Source: Epiperipatus broadwayi (lineage: Eukaryota; Onychophora; Udeonychophora; Euonychophora; Peripatidae). From it: a DNA stretch of 64,000 nt. Of this stretch, positions 12,203-24,617 are shown piece by piece. The position numbers and the translations under genes were made by a program. Every line of letters begins with the position of its first letter. Positions within the stretch are counted from its first letter, which is position 1. Under the pieces are notes generated by a model. That model had not been told where the DNA came from, ran no database searches, and saw only the letters and a list, made by a program, of their open reading frames with translations. Location of the stretch: the NCBI GenBank assembly GCA_028023455.1, contig JAQFVV010006427.1, positions 1,612,001-1,676,000 on the forward strand, in the 5' to 3' direction.

Positions 12203-14849
12203 TTTTAATAAAAGAGTGTTATTTTGTGTTATAATTTAAATCTGCTTTATTTGTTTCTTTAATTAAACCTTTATTATATTGTTTTTTCATAAATTAATAA
12301 ATATTTTAATTTTAGATAACTGAAGAATAATTTGTATTTAATCTTTTTAATTTAAAAAGAGCCAAAAATGTGTTTAGCCTAAAGTCCATAAAAATTAAAA
12401 TCAGCACTGCCGCTACTATATCTACTCCCTTCTTGATTATTATTTTTTTATTTCATCGATGATGATTTATATTGGCTGTATTTAAAATTATTGCTTTTAT
12501 TATTAATAAAATATTCTATTTTGAAAATAAAATCTGAAATTGCATTCCTAATTTTGTAGTACCTATTATTCATTTAACCATTCTTTTCTTGTTATTTAAT
12601 GTTGCATTATCTTAGATTCGACACGAGCTAGAAGTTTTTTTTAAAAGATGTTTAAAATTGACTTTTGTTTGAAATTAATGTTTTTACATAAATAAACTAC
12701 AACCTAAAGTACATTTCGATATACACCAATAGTCTTTACTTCAATTCCTATATGAAAATAGACAGTATATGTTATTATAGGAGTGCTATTTAATCAGATT
12801 TCTTATGCTTTAAAATGTCATCTTGAGAATTAGTATGAATATTATTGCTTAAAAAAATAGTATCACCCTTCTCAGGTTAACACTAATTTTTTTATGCAGT
12901 CATTTGGAAAACTAATATTTTTTTTGTTAATAATTTGGACATGTTAAAAATGATCATTAAAGCCTCTTTTTCAATTCTAATTTGCCAAGATTGTTTTTCT
13001 TCAGAGAAAGATTATGCTTTTCACAAAGATTGTTTTATTTAAAGTCTCACCCATGATAAATAGACTAGTCATGAGAATACAAGAACAAAATTATTTGAAC
13101 AGAACAGTGATTGATAATAGAATTAAACCATCTCTTATTATAAAATCATAAAGCAATCACTCATAAATGAGATTAACCAATTTAATTCCAGAGATTAAGA
13201 AAAGAAAAATCAATCGCAAGCAAAATTTTAAAAGAGGATTTTATGATTATTATATAAAATAATCTTTGAATCACAAATATTCCCATTTTTATCTAATTTG
13301 ATCATTTAGTAAATATATTTGATATTTCATGAGGTTATGTTTTAACTTCTAGAGAAAACAACTTTTTTTTTTAAGTTTCAGTATATTATCTAGTTATAGT
13401 TCTTCATTTATGATTAAAGTAATCAATATTGCATATCATGAGAAGACATAAAATTTAAAACAGATCTGCTCTCCCATAAAATATATAACCCAAGATTAAC
13501 ATAAAATACTTTTTAGATAAATATTAAAAACCAGTCAACACTTAGACAATCCCAAAATCAATTATAATCAACAATTTCAAACTGTTGTCAAAGCAACTTT
13601 CTTTTAATAATAAATAAAATACAATCTGTTAGTGATGGTGCAGGTCATGGGTTGTTATTGTTCAAGGATATACTGAAGAATTTTTGAAGGTGATGAAATT
13701 TTTAAGAAATATATGCATATAAATAAAAAAAGTAATTTTTTTCTTTAAAAGTAAAAATAATAAATAAATATAATAATACACTTCATGTTTATATTAGACC
13801 AGAAGGAAATACCATCCATAATAAAATGGTATATTTATGTCCCATCATAAAACAAAATTAATAGCACTTAGTCTAATATTAACCTAATAATAGTCACACT
13901 GCTGAATTTTATTTTTCCACTATTTAACTTCCACTATTCCCAGATTAAATAAGCTACTCTGAACATAAAAATTGAAATGTACAGGTGCAGTATATACTGC
14001 TTATGCTTTTAAATCTTTTATTATGTTCATTTAAGTCCATTATTGATTGTTAATAACATATTTTGATTATCACCCTGTATACCGATGAACATGTAATTGA
14101 TAGTTTTAAGTCTGCCAATTTTAAAATGAAAAAGAACAAGTAATTAACTTTTCACATAAAAAAAAACTTTGCATACTCAACTTAAAGCACTGACTTGTGA
14201 GAAATTTTGACTATCAATTATTAATTTATTTAACCATCAAAAATTCAAGTTTATTTTCAACTTTAGTTCTCAAGCTTATTGTATTTATTAACATACTTTT
14301 TCAGAAGTGTTAAGTTTCTTAATTAAATTTATCATATAATGAAAACAATCACATTCAATTTTATTTTAATGACCTGCACTAAATACTTCATTAAATTCAC
14401 TTTCAACTGCTCAAAAATATAATTACATTCTTGCTGGTATTTATTACATTTAACATCACAACAATTCAGAAATATACCATAACTTAAAAAAAGTCTAATC
14501 TGCTCCAAAATGTTAGAATATCTCTTCATACCTTATATGCTATCTAAAATACAAGCTATTATTTTCATTTTTAGATTCTGACTCTGTTATTTTATATACT
14601 TATTCAATCATTAGGTCAAAATGTTATTTACACAAATGCAAAGATCAGTTTTCTCCTACTATGAACCAGTTGCACTTTTATGTAAGTGAAAATTTTCATA
14701 ACAGTTTATATATTTACATTTTCTTTTAATTTTAAACACAGTACAAAATATTCTAATAATAATAAAACAATAGATTACATTTCAATAATATATTAATTAT
14801 ATATAATTAAAATATTCATTATATTATATTACATATTTATAACTGAAAT
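12203..14849. other. AT-rich DNA, no gene seen
   Basis: No recognisable gene. A 65-codon minus frame at 14,332-14,529 has no recognisable domain. Confidence 0.5.
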
Positions 14850-15585
14850 ACAGGCTTATTATACACCTGTATCAATATATGTAATATATATATAGGGTAT
14901 ATGAGCATAGACTTTCACATGACCCACCACTCTCCACACTAACTCATAACACTGATACACTTGAACACATATATGTCGAAAAGATAAATAATCACCAATA
15001 TTCATATTTCATGCTAATCCAGCAATCATCAGTTGGTCCAGATTATTATCTCTACACATATATGGAGTAAGTGCTCAGATATATATTAAAATAGCCAATC
15101 TTCATACTTTAATGAGCAGGTTTCAATCCACTTCACACTCCAACTCTTCAACCATCCATCCAATTGAAAATCTGATGATGGAACACTCAAAAGTCACTCT
15201 GAGGCCAAGATTCTTATCACACCCATGTTGACCTAAAATCAATCTGACCCCCTCATGTATTCATTTAATACATATACTAGGGATGGGCAGACATCTCTAC
15301 TATGTAATAACTAAAATTCAGGTTTATTATATACCTGTATTAATCAATATATGTAATATATAGGGTATGTGAGCACATATTTTCACACGATCCACCACTT
15401 TCCACTCTATCTTATAACACTGATGCACTTGAAGTCAAATATGTCGAAAAGATAAATAATCACCAATATACATATTTCATGCTAAACCAGCAATCATCAG
15501 TTGGTCCAGATTATCATCTCTACACACAGTGGGGGGTCGTGTGAAAGTCTGTGCTCATATATCCTATATATTACATATTTATATA
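14850..15585. mobile_element. R1-family block: two direct copies and an inverted end
   Basis: Two direct copies (about 14,850-15,120 and 15,320-15,525) share ACCTGTAT, ATATGTAATATATA, GGGTAT-TGAGCA, CACCACT-TCCAC, TATGTCGAAAAGATAAATAA, CAGCAATCATCAGTTGGTCC and ATCTCTACACA. At 15,525-15,585 the opening segment recurs in reverse complement (GGGTCGTGTGAAAGTC-TGTGCTCATATATCC-TATATTACATAT), so the second copy is bounded by inverted ends. Block order shows kinship with the 0.7-1.5 kb copies. Non-coding. Confidence 0.75.
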
Positions 15586-16424
15586 TTTTTGCTATATACT
15601 AAGTTAGTTTTTCCTCCCTTTCTTCTCTTTAATATATTTTTAATATGTTTTTTTATTTCGTATAATGTTGCAAGCTTTTTAATTCAGTACATAAATTATT
15701 GAATAAACATAATAATTTCTTATTCTAATTCCAGATATATTACAATATTTTGAAACTACTATGTATTTGTTTTTCTTAGACATATTTCAAATTGTTTTGT
15801 ATAAGGGTTGTTGTTTTTTTTTAAGTATTATCAAAACAATTTTTTTTCTATAATTATATTATATATTCAAGAAGTTAGTTGAATAATAAAATATTGTTTT
15901 GTATCCACTTTTTTTATATAATTTTACTCTATTAGATCAATTATTCTTTTTTTATAGTAATGTTAATCTATTAGTATTAAAAAAGTTTGCAAAACTATTA
16001 AGTGTTATTCCATATCAATAAAGATTTACATCAATATTTATGTATAACAATGTAAATATTTTAAAAAAATATCTTTGGTTTTATAGACCAGTGTCATAAA
16101 ATATATAAATTTATTAATTAATGGAATGTTTCCAAGAGATTTTTTTATCTTTTATCATTTCAAGATATCTAATGTTCTACTTCTATACATTTATTGTCAT
16201 TACAAATTGTATTAGTATCATATATGTGAATGTAGATGTATATCAGCTTTTTCATATTTATGAGAGGAAAGCATATTAATATACATTTTGTTTTTCTCTA
16301 TATAAATTCTTCTCTCAAACCATCAAAGATTAATTCTATTCAGACTATCTTGAAATTCTTTTAATTGTAATATCAATATTATTATTTAAACTCATAATAA
16401 TAATGTAATGTGCATATTCTCCAT
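15586..16424. other. AT-rich DNA, no gene seen
   Basis: No gene or RNA recognised. Confidence 0.5.
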
Positions 16425-17445
16425 GCAGTAGTGCCATTCAGGGCAAGCCAGAGTAATCAATGGATGCCAGAAAACTTGTGCATAAAATTCCTGTCTAGTG
16501 CCTACACATCCAATATTACCAGACTATTCTCTAGCTTGTGAATTTCATCAGTGAGGAGCTTTAGATCTGAGAGCACTGCATCTAAATCTCGGGATCTAAT
16601 GCAACTCTCCACAGCCACCTTTTATCTCTACTTAATTACAAAACTATGAGAAGAATAAAATTGAAAACACAATAATATTTTCAATCCAAGCTCATTAGCT
16701 TATATAGTCATATAGGTCTGAACTCAGTTCAGTATCTGTACATTTTGGTGTCTTTGGTTCTTTAATAACCATAGATACAATTATCATATTAGACAGGATT
16801 GGTATTAAACTACTAAACATTACATGATCACCATTTCTTATGCTTGCTCATAACTGTTATTAAAACAGAAAAAACTCTCCATATAGTAGTGCCACTCAGT
16901 GCAAACCAGAGTAATCAATGGATGCCAGAGCCTTGTGCATAAAATCCCTATCATCCAATATCCCCAGACTAGTTTTCATCTTGTGCCTTTCATCAGTGAG
17001 GAGCTTTGGATCTGAGAGCACCTATCTAGATCTTAGGATCTAATGCAACCAAAGACACCAAAATGTATGAGTACTGAACTGAGTTCAGACCTATCTGACT
17101 ATATAAGCTAATGAGCTTGGATTAAAATATTATTGGGTTTTCAATTTTATTTTCATAGTTTTGTAGTTAAGTAAGATAAAAGGTAGCTGCTGGAGGGTTG
17201 CATACAATTCTAAGATCTAGATGCAGTGCTCTCAGATCCAAGGCTCCTCACTGATGAAAGCCACAAGCTAGAAACTAGTCTGGGGATATTGGATAAGTAG
17301 GTACTAGATAGGGATTTTATGCACAAGCTTTCTGGCATCCATTGATTACTCTGGCTTGCACTGAGTGGCACTACTGTATAGAAAGTTTTGTGTGTTTTAA
17401 TAACAGTTATGTACAAGCATAAGAAATGATGATTATGTGATGTCT
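16425..17445. repeat. 460-bp-unit array with orientation switch
   Basis: One full plus unit (about 16,425-16,875), a second plus core (16,876-17,045), then an inverted unit (17,046-17,445). At the switch, the spacer block with CATTTTGGTGTCTTTGG at about 16,740 returns as its reverse complement (CCAAAGACACCAAAATGTAT) at about 17,050, followed by GAACTGAGTTCAGACCTAT and GCTAATGAGCTTGG. The array is therefore palindromic around 17.05 kb. The 68-codon minus frame at 17,210-17,416 is part of the repeat. Confidence 0.85.
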
Positions 17446-18164
17446 AATGATATGCATATTGATATGTTGATTATTTATTTTAATATTTTCTAGATTATTT
17501 ATGAAAATCAGAAACAACAATGCATTAAGGTGAGGACCTTAAAAATTCCATATAATATTTTTTACTCATTATTCAATACATTTGATATTTTTGATACAAT
17601 ATTTCATTTACATTTAAGCATTTTTTTTAAAAAAACTAAGTAATTTTCCTCTAATTCCCCAATTTTTTAAACTGTAAATCAATTGTTTATCTCAATAAAG
17701 TCTAAAGCCTTATAAAAATCTAAAAAAAATTAGTTACACATCTTTTATTATTTAATGCACTATTATTGTATCTCAAAATTCTCCATTAACATTGTTGTGT
17801 TTCTTCCTACTACAAATCCACATTAGTCTTTATTAAAGAAATTATTGGTACTTATATAATTGGCTATCTAGATTTCCATTTTTATCTTTTATTCACTTTT
17901 TAAATGTTGTTTTGATGTCATGAAAGAATACTGGGATAATTATTTTGATCACTTAAAGATTTCTCTAGAAAAGAGGCAATTTATAGTAGTAATAGTATCT
18001 ATGACTTAATTTAAAAATTTAATGTGTAATTAAAAATCTATTACTATTAGTTTTCATTGACATGTTTCTTTTTTTTTTGGCCAACTTTTGGTAGGGTTTG
18101 TTTTGTTTTTTTTAATTTCTAAAAAAGTTCACTTGTAAGTTTTCTTTGAATTTCACATCACTGT
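17446..18164. other. AT-rich DNA, no gene seen
   Basis: No recognisable gene; becomes T/G-rich on the plus strand toward the tandem repeat that follows. Confidence 0.5.
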
Positions 18165-18745
18165 ATATCTAATATCAGCTAACAAAATTTGATTGCCTTA
18201 GAATTTCAAAGTTCTTCTTTTTGAATTTGTAAATGACAGGTTTCTTTTTGGGCATTATTCTATCTTTTAAAAATTTGTGTAAATTTATTTTTATCTCATT
18301 GGCTTTTTAATTAAACAGTGAGACTGGGAGGGGGGGTGAATGGTGTCTGTACTATTTTTAATTCAATCAACCTGTTTTGGTTTGTAATAGACAGATTTAA
18401 TTTGGAATATAATTAATTTTATCTTTAAAAATTTAAATTTTTAAAGAGGTAGAAGGATAGTGTGAATTGCAAGTCTTACCTATTTCAAACAACTTCTGAT
18501 CGACTGATTTATTTTGGAATTTGGATGATTTTAAAACTTCATAAATTTTTTCTGTCTTATTGATTTTTTAAAAAGTAAGAAAAGATGGATGAAATTTATT
18601 TATTACCTAATTCAAACAACTTGTTTTGATTCATAACTGACAGATTTGTTTAGGACATATATTGTTTTTAAAATTTTGTAAATGTCTTTTTTTTTAGCTT
18701 TTTAAAAAGTAAGGGACATGGGGGGGGGGGGTGAGTTGCTTTTTT
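18165..18745 (+). repeat. Degenerate tandem repeat of about 125-130 bp
   Basis: Diverged units recur at roughly 18.2, 18.36, 18.48 and 18.6 kb. Each has a TTCAAACAACTT-like start, an AACTGACAGATTT-like centre, a TTGGAATAT/TTTTAAA stretch and a TTTTTAAAAAGTAAG or AAAGAGG end. Two G-runs follow the unit ends (near 18,330 and a 12-G run near 18,720). Non-coding and old, judging by divergence between units. Confidence 0.6.
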
Positions 18746-18769
18746 GACTTTGATGAAAACTAATTCTCA

Positions 18770-19500
18770 GCTTCATTTGTACAAATCCAATCAACCATTA
18801 CAAATAAAAAAATTTAAATAACAATTTTTTAAAAAAATCTCAATTTACATTATACTTTTTTTAATTCAAAAAATAAATAATAATAAATTTTAAATGAACA
18901 CCATGACAAGAAAAAAATATTTATTTATAAATTTATTTTTAAGAAGTTAACTATTTATTGGAATGCACAATGGCAGGAAAATATTTTCTTCTTTTTTTAA
19001 AAAAATAATAATTCTTTATGAATCTATATTTTAAAACAGAAAATGTAAATTATTTTTAAAAAAAATAATAATACAAATTCCAGACTTCTCTCCCATTTTC
19101 TCAAACTCTATAAAAAAATTAAAACAACAAATTAAAATTAGCAAAAATTAATACAATGAAAGGCCTGTCAATGAAAACCAAAAATAAGAAAATTTAGATT
19201 GCACATAGAATTTATTAATTTCTTCCAGCCCCTTTCCCCTTTTCTTTAATTAAATTCAATTATAAAGTGCAAAGAGAAACAAAAGTTCACCAAAAAAAAT
19301 TAAAAAAATATTTGGTCAAAAAAAACACATCTTTCAATAAAAAGTACATTACATGGTGAATTTATAAATTTGGTCATAATATAATAGTTACTTTTAACCC
19401 ACCCACCCTCTACACACACACACACCCTTGTTTTTTAAAATAAGAAGCAAAACAAAAAAAAACAATCCAAATTTTCAGGGTTTTTTTTCAATTTCAAATA
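18770..19500. other. A/C-rich non-coding stretch
   Basis: The plus strand changes from T/G-rich before about 18,760 to A/C-rich here: many A-runs, CCCACCCACCCTC followed by (CA)n near 19,410. Blocks such as TTCACCAAAAAAAATTAAA look like reverse-complement relatives of the preceding tandem repeat, but the match is loose. No gene seen. Confidence 0.45.
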
Positions 19501-20240
19501 AAATGATTCTTTGAAATTTATCTACTCTCAATTCCTGGGTATGATCTACTGTACTAAAACCACTTTTAAATCCAGCTTATTCTCTTGGTTAGACAAGTTG
19601 TAATTGTCTTGGTAAAAATTTTGTATAAAACTAATAAAAGGCTGATAGGTTAATTTCTAATATCTTCTTTATTACCTTTTTTAAATATTAATATTAATAC
19701 TGCATTCTTCCAATCATCTGGTACATCTTTATCATTTAGCCATTTGGTATATAACTTTGCTAAAAAAATTATATTTCTTCACCTCCTTCTTTTAATATAA
19801 ATTATAATTCTATTATTACTTGGCGCCTTTTCTTTCTTCATAAATTTAATTGCATGTTTCACTTCTTTATTTAAAATTCCAGGCAATTCAGAAGATATAG
19901 AAGGTATTTGTTCTTTATTACTATATAATTCTTGATAGAAGTCTTCCACGCATTTCATGATATCATCTCTCTTTTTAGTAATAGTTCCTTCTTTTTCTTT
20001 ATTGCAGATATAAATTTCTTACCAATATTAAAATGTTGTTTTATATTCTTGAGACTTTTATTCTCTTTTACAGCTTTCCTTGCTAGTTCGCAGTTATATT
20101 TTCTTATATCATTTTCAATTCTTTTCCACATCACCTTACAGAATTCAAGATATTCATCCTTCTTAATGCATTATTTTTGTATATCTTTATAGTCCTTCTT
20201 TTCTTCATAAATTCTCTAGTCTCAGTAGAAATTTTATTGG
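19501..20240 (-). pseudogene. RTE-type LINE: linker and N-terminal RT, 3' part missing
   Basis: Continues the endonuclease relic upstream on the minus strand. Reading from 20,240 down: KISTETREFMKK, a charged helical linker, KYLLYL/CLEF segments, a KEVKHAIKFMKKGKAP-like stretch, then KLYTKWLNDKDVPDDW and KNAVLILIFKKGNKEDIRN (about 19,735-19,665), PISLL-VLYKIFTK (about 19,640), and GFKSGFSTVDHT (about 19,555). These match the fingers region of RTE reverse transcriptases in order. Stops and frame changes interrupt it. The match stops near 19,500, before the catalytic Asp-Asp box, so the element is truncated at its 3' side rather than the 5' side usual for LINEs. Confidence 0.85.
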
Positions 20241-21200
20241 TCAATTGCTGCTTTTTATCTTTGTTGCAGTTTTTAAAAGTATATCAGTTATTTTCTTATT
20301 AATTTCATTCAAATCTGAATCATGTTTAAAATCTACTAATACTTGAAACTGATTTGTAAGTTCTAATTTAAATTCATTAGAGTGTTTCTGAAGATTAGGA
20401 ATATCAATTGTAAATAATGTTTTTGTTAATAATTTTTGTCTCTCTAGTTTTGCATTAACACATATCTTACATCTTACTAATCGGTGATCACTTCCTGTGT
20501 TAAATTTATTAAGAACATTTCTGTTAGTCAAAATATAATACAATTCTGCTGCAATTTCATTTGGATGTTTCCATGTCCATTTCCTTTTAACATTTTTCTC
20601 AAAAAAAGAATTCATAATTTTTATTTTTTTCATTTTCTGCAAACTCCACAAGTCTATTACCTCTCTCATTTTATTACCTCTCTCATTTGTATTACCATAA
20701 CCAAAATTACCTACAGCACTTTCATCTTTCATTTGTTTACCAAATTTCAGAATTAATGTCTCTTGTAACAATTTTAAAATGTTGTTTACTTTGATCAAAC
20801 ACCTTTTTTAATCCATATAAAAATCTTCTATTACTCCATCACTATGAGAATTTACTGAGGCATAAACCTGAATCATCTGCATTTGGTATCTGCTATTAAG
20901 TTGTATAACTAATCTTGCCACTCTGTCTGAGATACCATCAATCTCCACAATGATTGTTCTTCCACTTTTTATTTACAATGAATCCTACTCCACTTGTATT
21001 TCTAATATTTGTGCCTTTATAGTAGAATACATGTCCACTTTTTAAATCAATTGTCTCTTCACCTTTTCTCCTAACTTCACAAAGTCCAATAACATCCCAT
21101 TTAATATAAGACAGTTTTTTTAATTTTTGCAATCTTCCTTCATTTGAAAGTGATCTGCAGTTGTAAGTACCTAAATAAAAAGTCATCATCAAGTGGGAGC
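20241..21200 (-). pseudogene. RTE-type LINE apurinic-like endonuclease domain
   Basis: In LINEs this domain nicks target DNA to prime reverse transcription. Two frames cover it. At 21,200-20,938, GTYNCRSLSNEGRLQKLKK leads to WDVIGLCEVRRKGEE (with the Asn and Glu expected at the metal site) and SGVGFIVNKKWK. A frame-shifted stretch (about 20,938-20,810) reads ISDRVARLVIQLN then MIQVYA. At 20,798-20,241, KWTWKHPNE, YYILTNR and FNTGSDHRLVRCK bring the closing Ser-Asp-His catalytic motif. Most conserved boxes survive, but the frameshift breaks the protein. A few hundred bases upstream (21.2-21.5 kb) are less AT-rich and may be the element's 5' leader. Confidence 0.88.
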
Positions 21201-23059
21201 CTGGGTCCACCCTCCATCTTCAGCCATCAACCATTGTTTTGGTTGGTGACTTTACAGCCATCTCGGAATAAGAACCATGTTTTATTTTTGTCTGTCATGA
21301 TTGGATATATCATTTGGAAAAATGTTTATCATTTACACATACATTCATTCTGCCTTATCAGGCAACTTAGAAGAAAAACCATGGTGTTTCTTGATCTTAA
21401 ACTCAGAGGTAAAAAGCCAATAAACTCACCATACTGGCTAATGTGCATTGGTGAACAGCCCATCCAAATCCGTATACTATATGAATAATCACATAGCAAT
21501 GACAAGAATGTATGGAATGGATGTTAGGAATTTGCCTTGCTTAGTTTCTTTAAGGTCTCCATGATGAATCAAAGGGTCTTCTTCCAGTTAATAGCAAACT
21601 CTTTTCTGCAACCTTCTTGGTAATAGAAGCACACAAACGTATTAATGGCCATTAAGTTTCATAAAAACATTTTAAGTATGGCACCAGCAATTTCTAGATT
21701 TACATTAGGTTAACTTTTTATTGATTTATTTCCAGAAAATATAATTTAATATTCAGGTCTAAAAGCAAATATTATTTGAAAATAAAGCAAGTTTACTGAA
21801 AGAGAAGGATTTAAAATTTATAATTGGAGCAATAATTATAATAATAAAGCATACACCAAAGCAGGTTTATAATTAAAAGTTAATTATATAATAACTTGAA
21901 TAATAGTTTCTTTCTCTTATATCATAGATATGGTTGTTTCAGTTAGTTTGTCCAGACACATTTAAATGATGATAGCTATAACTTTCCAGCAATAAGTCCA
22001 TTATAAAAGTATAATATTATTTTTCCAACATAAGTATTTAAGTAACAAATTTTCCAATGAAAGGTGAACAAATACATCTTTGTTTTTTTACAGATTTGAG
22101 AAATATTTTTTTTATCTAATCTGTATTTAACATAAGTTGAAATATTCGCAAGTAAATGTTTTTCACTTGGCAGCAAAGATAATAAATAAATAATTACAAT
22201 AAGTAATTAAAATGGCTTTAAAAATTAATAAAGAGGTTCTATTATCCAGAATTAAAATAGTTTATTCATTAAAAGAGAAAAAATTTATCCCAGAAAATAC
22301 AATTGTTTAAATATAATAATATTGAACTAAGTATATTTCAAAAGACATTACTGAAGATAAAACATTTTTAAAGTCTTTATAAATTTATCACTCTTTCAGC
22401 ATTTTCTTAATATTTAAGCAAAGCATTCAAAATATTATAAATTGTTATCAAATGTTGAATGTGCATAAAGTCTTTAACAGTCTTATTCTTAAGAAACAAA
22501 GAATATTAAATTTATAATAAAGTTTATTGTAAGTATAAAATTGATAATCATTAAAAGTTCTTATGTGAGTGAAGCAAGCTATAAAAATTTCCACAAAGTC
22601 TTAATTCTACATCAAAATAATTTTGTAGTTTTAGAAAAATATCTATTTAAACTTCCCATAATATTTTTCTTTTTTAATAATATAGATTTTGAATTTCCCA
22701 GTAGAGTTAGTTTAAAGTTTTGACATCTGGATTAGAAATTTTTTATGGATTCTTTACTGTCACAGAAATAAAATTAATTAAAATAATTAAACTTGTAATT
22801 ATAAAAAAATGATTAACTCTGCAATCAAAAATAAAAATTAATTAGAAAAGAAAATTAGCAAGTTTTCCTCTTCTTCCCATACGTGTGCAACTCTTTTTTC
22901 CTGTGTGCTTTGTTTATATTCCTAATCATGTGATTGATTTTATTGATTAAAAATTTACATTTTTTTTAAATCACCACCTCTTGACCTCCTATATTAAAGT
23001 TTTAAAATTAATTTGGTATCTGAGAAATGAAGCTAAAAATAAAAACTCATTTGTATATC
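21201..23059. other. possible LINE leader, then AT-rich DNA
   Basis: The first roughly 450 bases are visibly less AT-rich and lie just upstream of the RTE endonuclease on its strand, so they may be its 5' untranslated leader. The 114-codon plus frame there (21,144-21,488) is antisense to the element. The rest is AT-rich with no recognised feature. Confidence 0.4.
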
Positions 23060-23067
23060 ATCTAGAC

Positions 23068-23351
23068 CAGTGGTAGTCAACCTGGTCCCTAACATCCACT
23101 AGTGGGCATTCTAGCTTTCATGGTGGGTGGTAGGGGTTTTATCTGAAATTTAATTGACTTTGTAAAAAAATTTCATAGAGATTTATATGCTTTAGCTTGC
23201 TATAACTCTGTTTTTATAAATTTTATAAAGTAAAGTTATTTCCCTACTTTATAAATCACCATTACTGTGGAACCAGTGGGCAGTTAGAAAATTTTACTAC
23301 TAACAGAGATACAAAAGTGGATGGTAGGTATAAAAAGGTTGACTATTCCTG
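23068..23351. mobile_element. hAT-like MITE, 284 bp
   Basis: Terminal inverted repeats CAGTGGTAGTCAACCT (left) and AGGTTGACTATTCCTG (right) bound a non-coding body. CAGTGGT-GTCAACC-type ends are typical of animal hAT non-autonomous elements. The flanks ATCTAGAC (23,060-23,067) and GTCTAAAC (23,352-23,359) match at six of eight positions, fitting an 8-bp hAT target duplication. The body is G-richer than the surroundings (GGTGGGTGGTAGGGG). With no transposase it depends on an autonomous relative elsewhere. Confidence 0.85.
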
Positions 23352-23359
23352 GTCTAAAC

Positions 23360-24617
23360 TGTTAGTTAAAAATATTAAATTGTAAGACAATTATTTATAA
23401 AACTAAGAAAAATATAAAATAAATAATACATAACAAATATATTGTTTTGAAAAGAATATTAATTTACCTTATATTTTATAATAATTTTATATTTCCTTAC
23501 TTAAATGAGGAGTTCCCCAAAATACTTTTTGTTGTTTAAAGTAAAGATATTTAAGCATTAATTAAATATTACAAACAAAGAAGGGAAAGTTAAAATTAAA
23601 CTGCAAACATATCACACACATTGTCTAAAGTTGCTTTTAATTAAAAACTAAAAACTTTTAATAAAATTAACATACATTAACTTTATTTTTAGTGACTTAA
23701 TCTTTATAATGATTAGCATGAATAAAAACATGATTTTATTAATAAATAACTTAAATAGAAATGCTTTTTATAAGCAAGGAAATCAAATAATAATACCTAA
23801 CATTAAAGATTTAAACATAGCTATTGTTACAGTTTAATTTGAATACTGAATTTTGATATACTACAAGCTATATGAAAATAACTTTAGCATTTAATAACTT
23901 TCAACATTAACTTATTATTATACAGGGAAATATATGCCTATTTTAAACAATTGGAAGTCATTTATACTTACAGATCAATTTAAAGCAATAAAATAAAAAT
24001 ATTAAAAATAATTTTTAAAATAATTAAGTCTTATAAAAGGTTTTAGAATAATTTGTAAAATGCCTTAGCATTTAATTATAAAACTGTTTTTAAAATTAAT
24101 TTATAATAAAAATTAATTTATTGGGGAAAAATTTTTTTGGTAAATAGACAAATTAGATGGCTGGAAGTTTAACTTTACTAGCAAAGCTAAATATCACAAT
24201 ATATATTAATATGGTCATTTTATTTAAAATATTGAATAGACTGCCTTTTAAACTTATTTAACTCAGTATGATATAATGTCATAAATAAATAATTATGTCT
24301 TAATTTTTAATAAATTGGCAAATTTGATGTAGTAAACCCAGTACGTCTGCTAGTTCTTGCATATGCAATATTGTTTTTGAGATTAGAAAATGTGTTTAGT
24401 ATTGATAATGAATTAATTTGTACTCAGCTTATGTTTGCATTAAATATTATTAAAATTGTTTTTCTATTAATTGGTACTGCATAATTCAGATGAACTCATT
24501 GCCAAAGACTAACAATTTGTCGTCACAAGATACATTTTTTACACTATATCTTATTTTGATAATTATCATATCTCAGTATAATTTCCAAAATCTTTATCTG
24601 GCTTTAATCATCATATA
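23360..24617. other. AT-rich DNA, no gene seen
   Basis: No gene, RNA or known element recognised. Confidence 0.5.

Noticed and set aside
17210-17416. 68-codon minus frame similar to another at 8,786-8,992 (shared SASQSNQWMPE)
   Set aside because: The similarity is that of the underlying 460-bp non-coding repeat; other copies of the unit break the frame.
20484-20756. 90-codon plus frame
   Set aside because: Shadow of the RTE endonuclease frame on the opposite strand.
21144-21488. 114-codon plus frame
   Set aside because: It overlaps and runs antisense to the RTE 5' region, and it has no domain resemblance.
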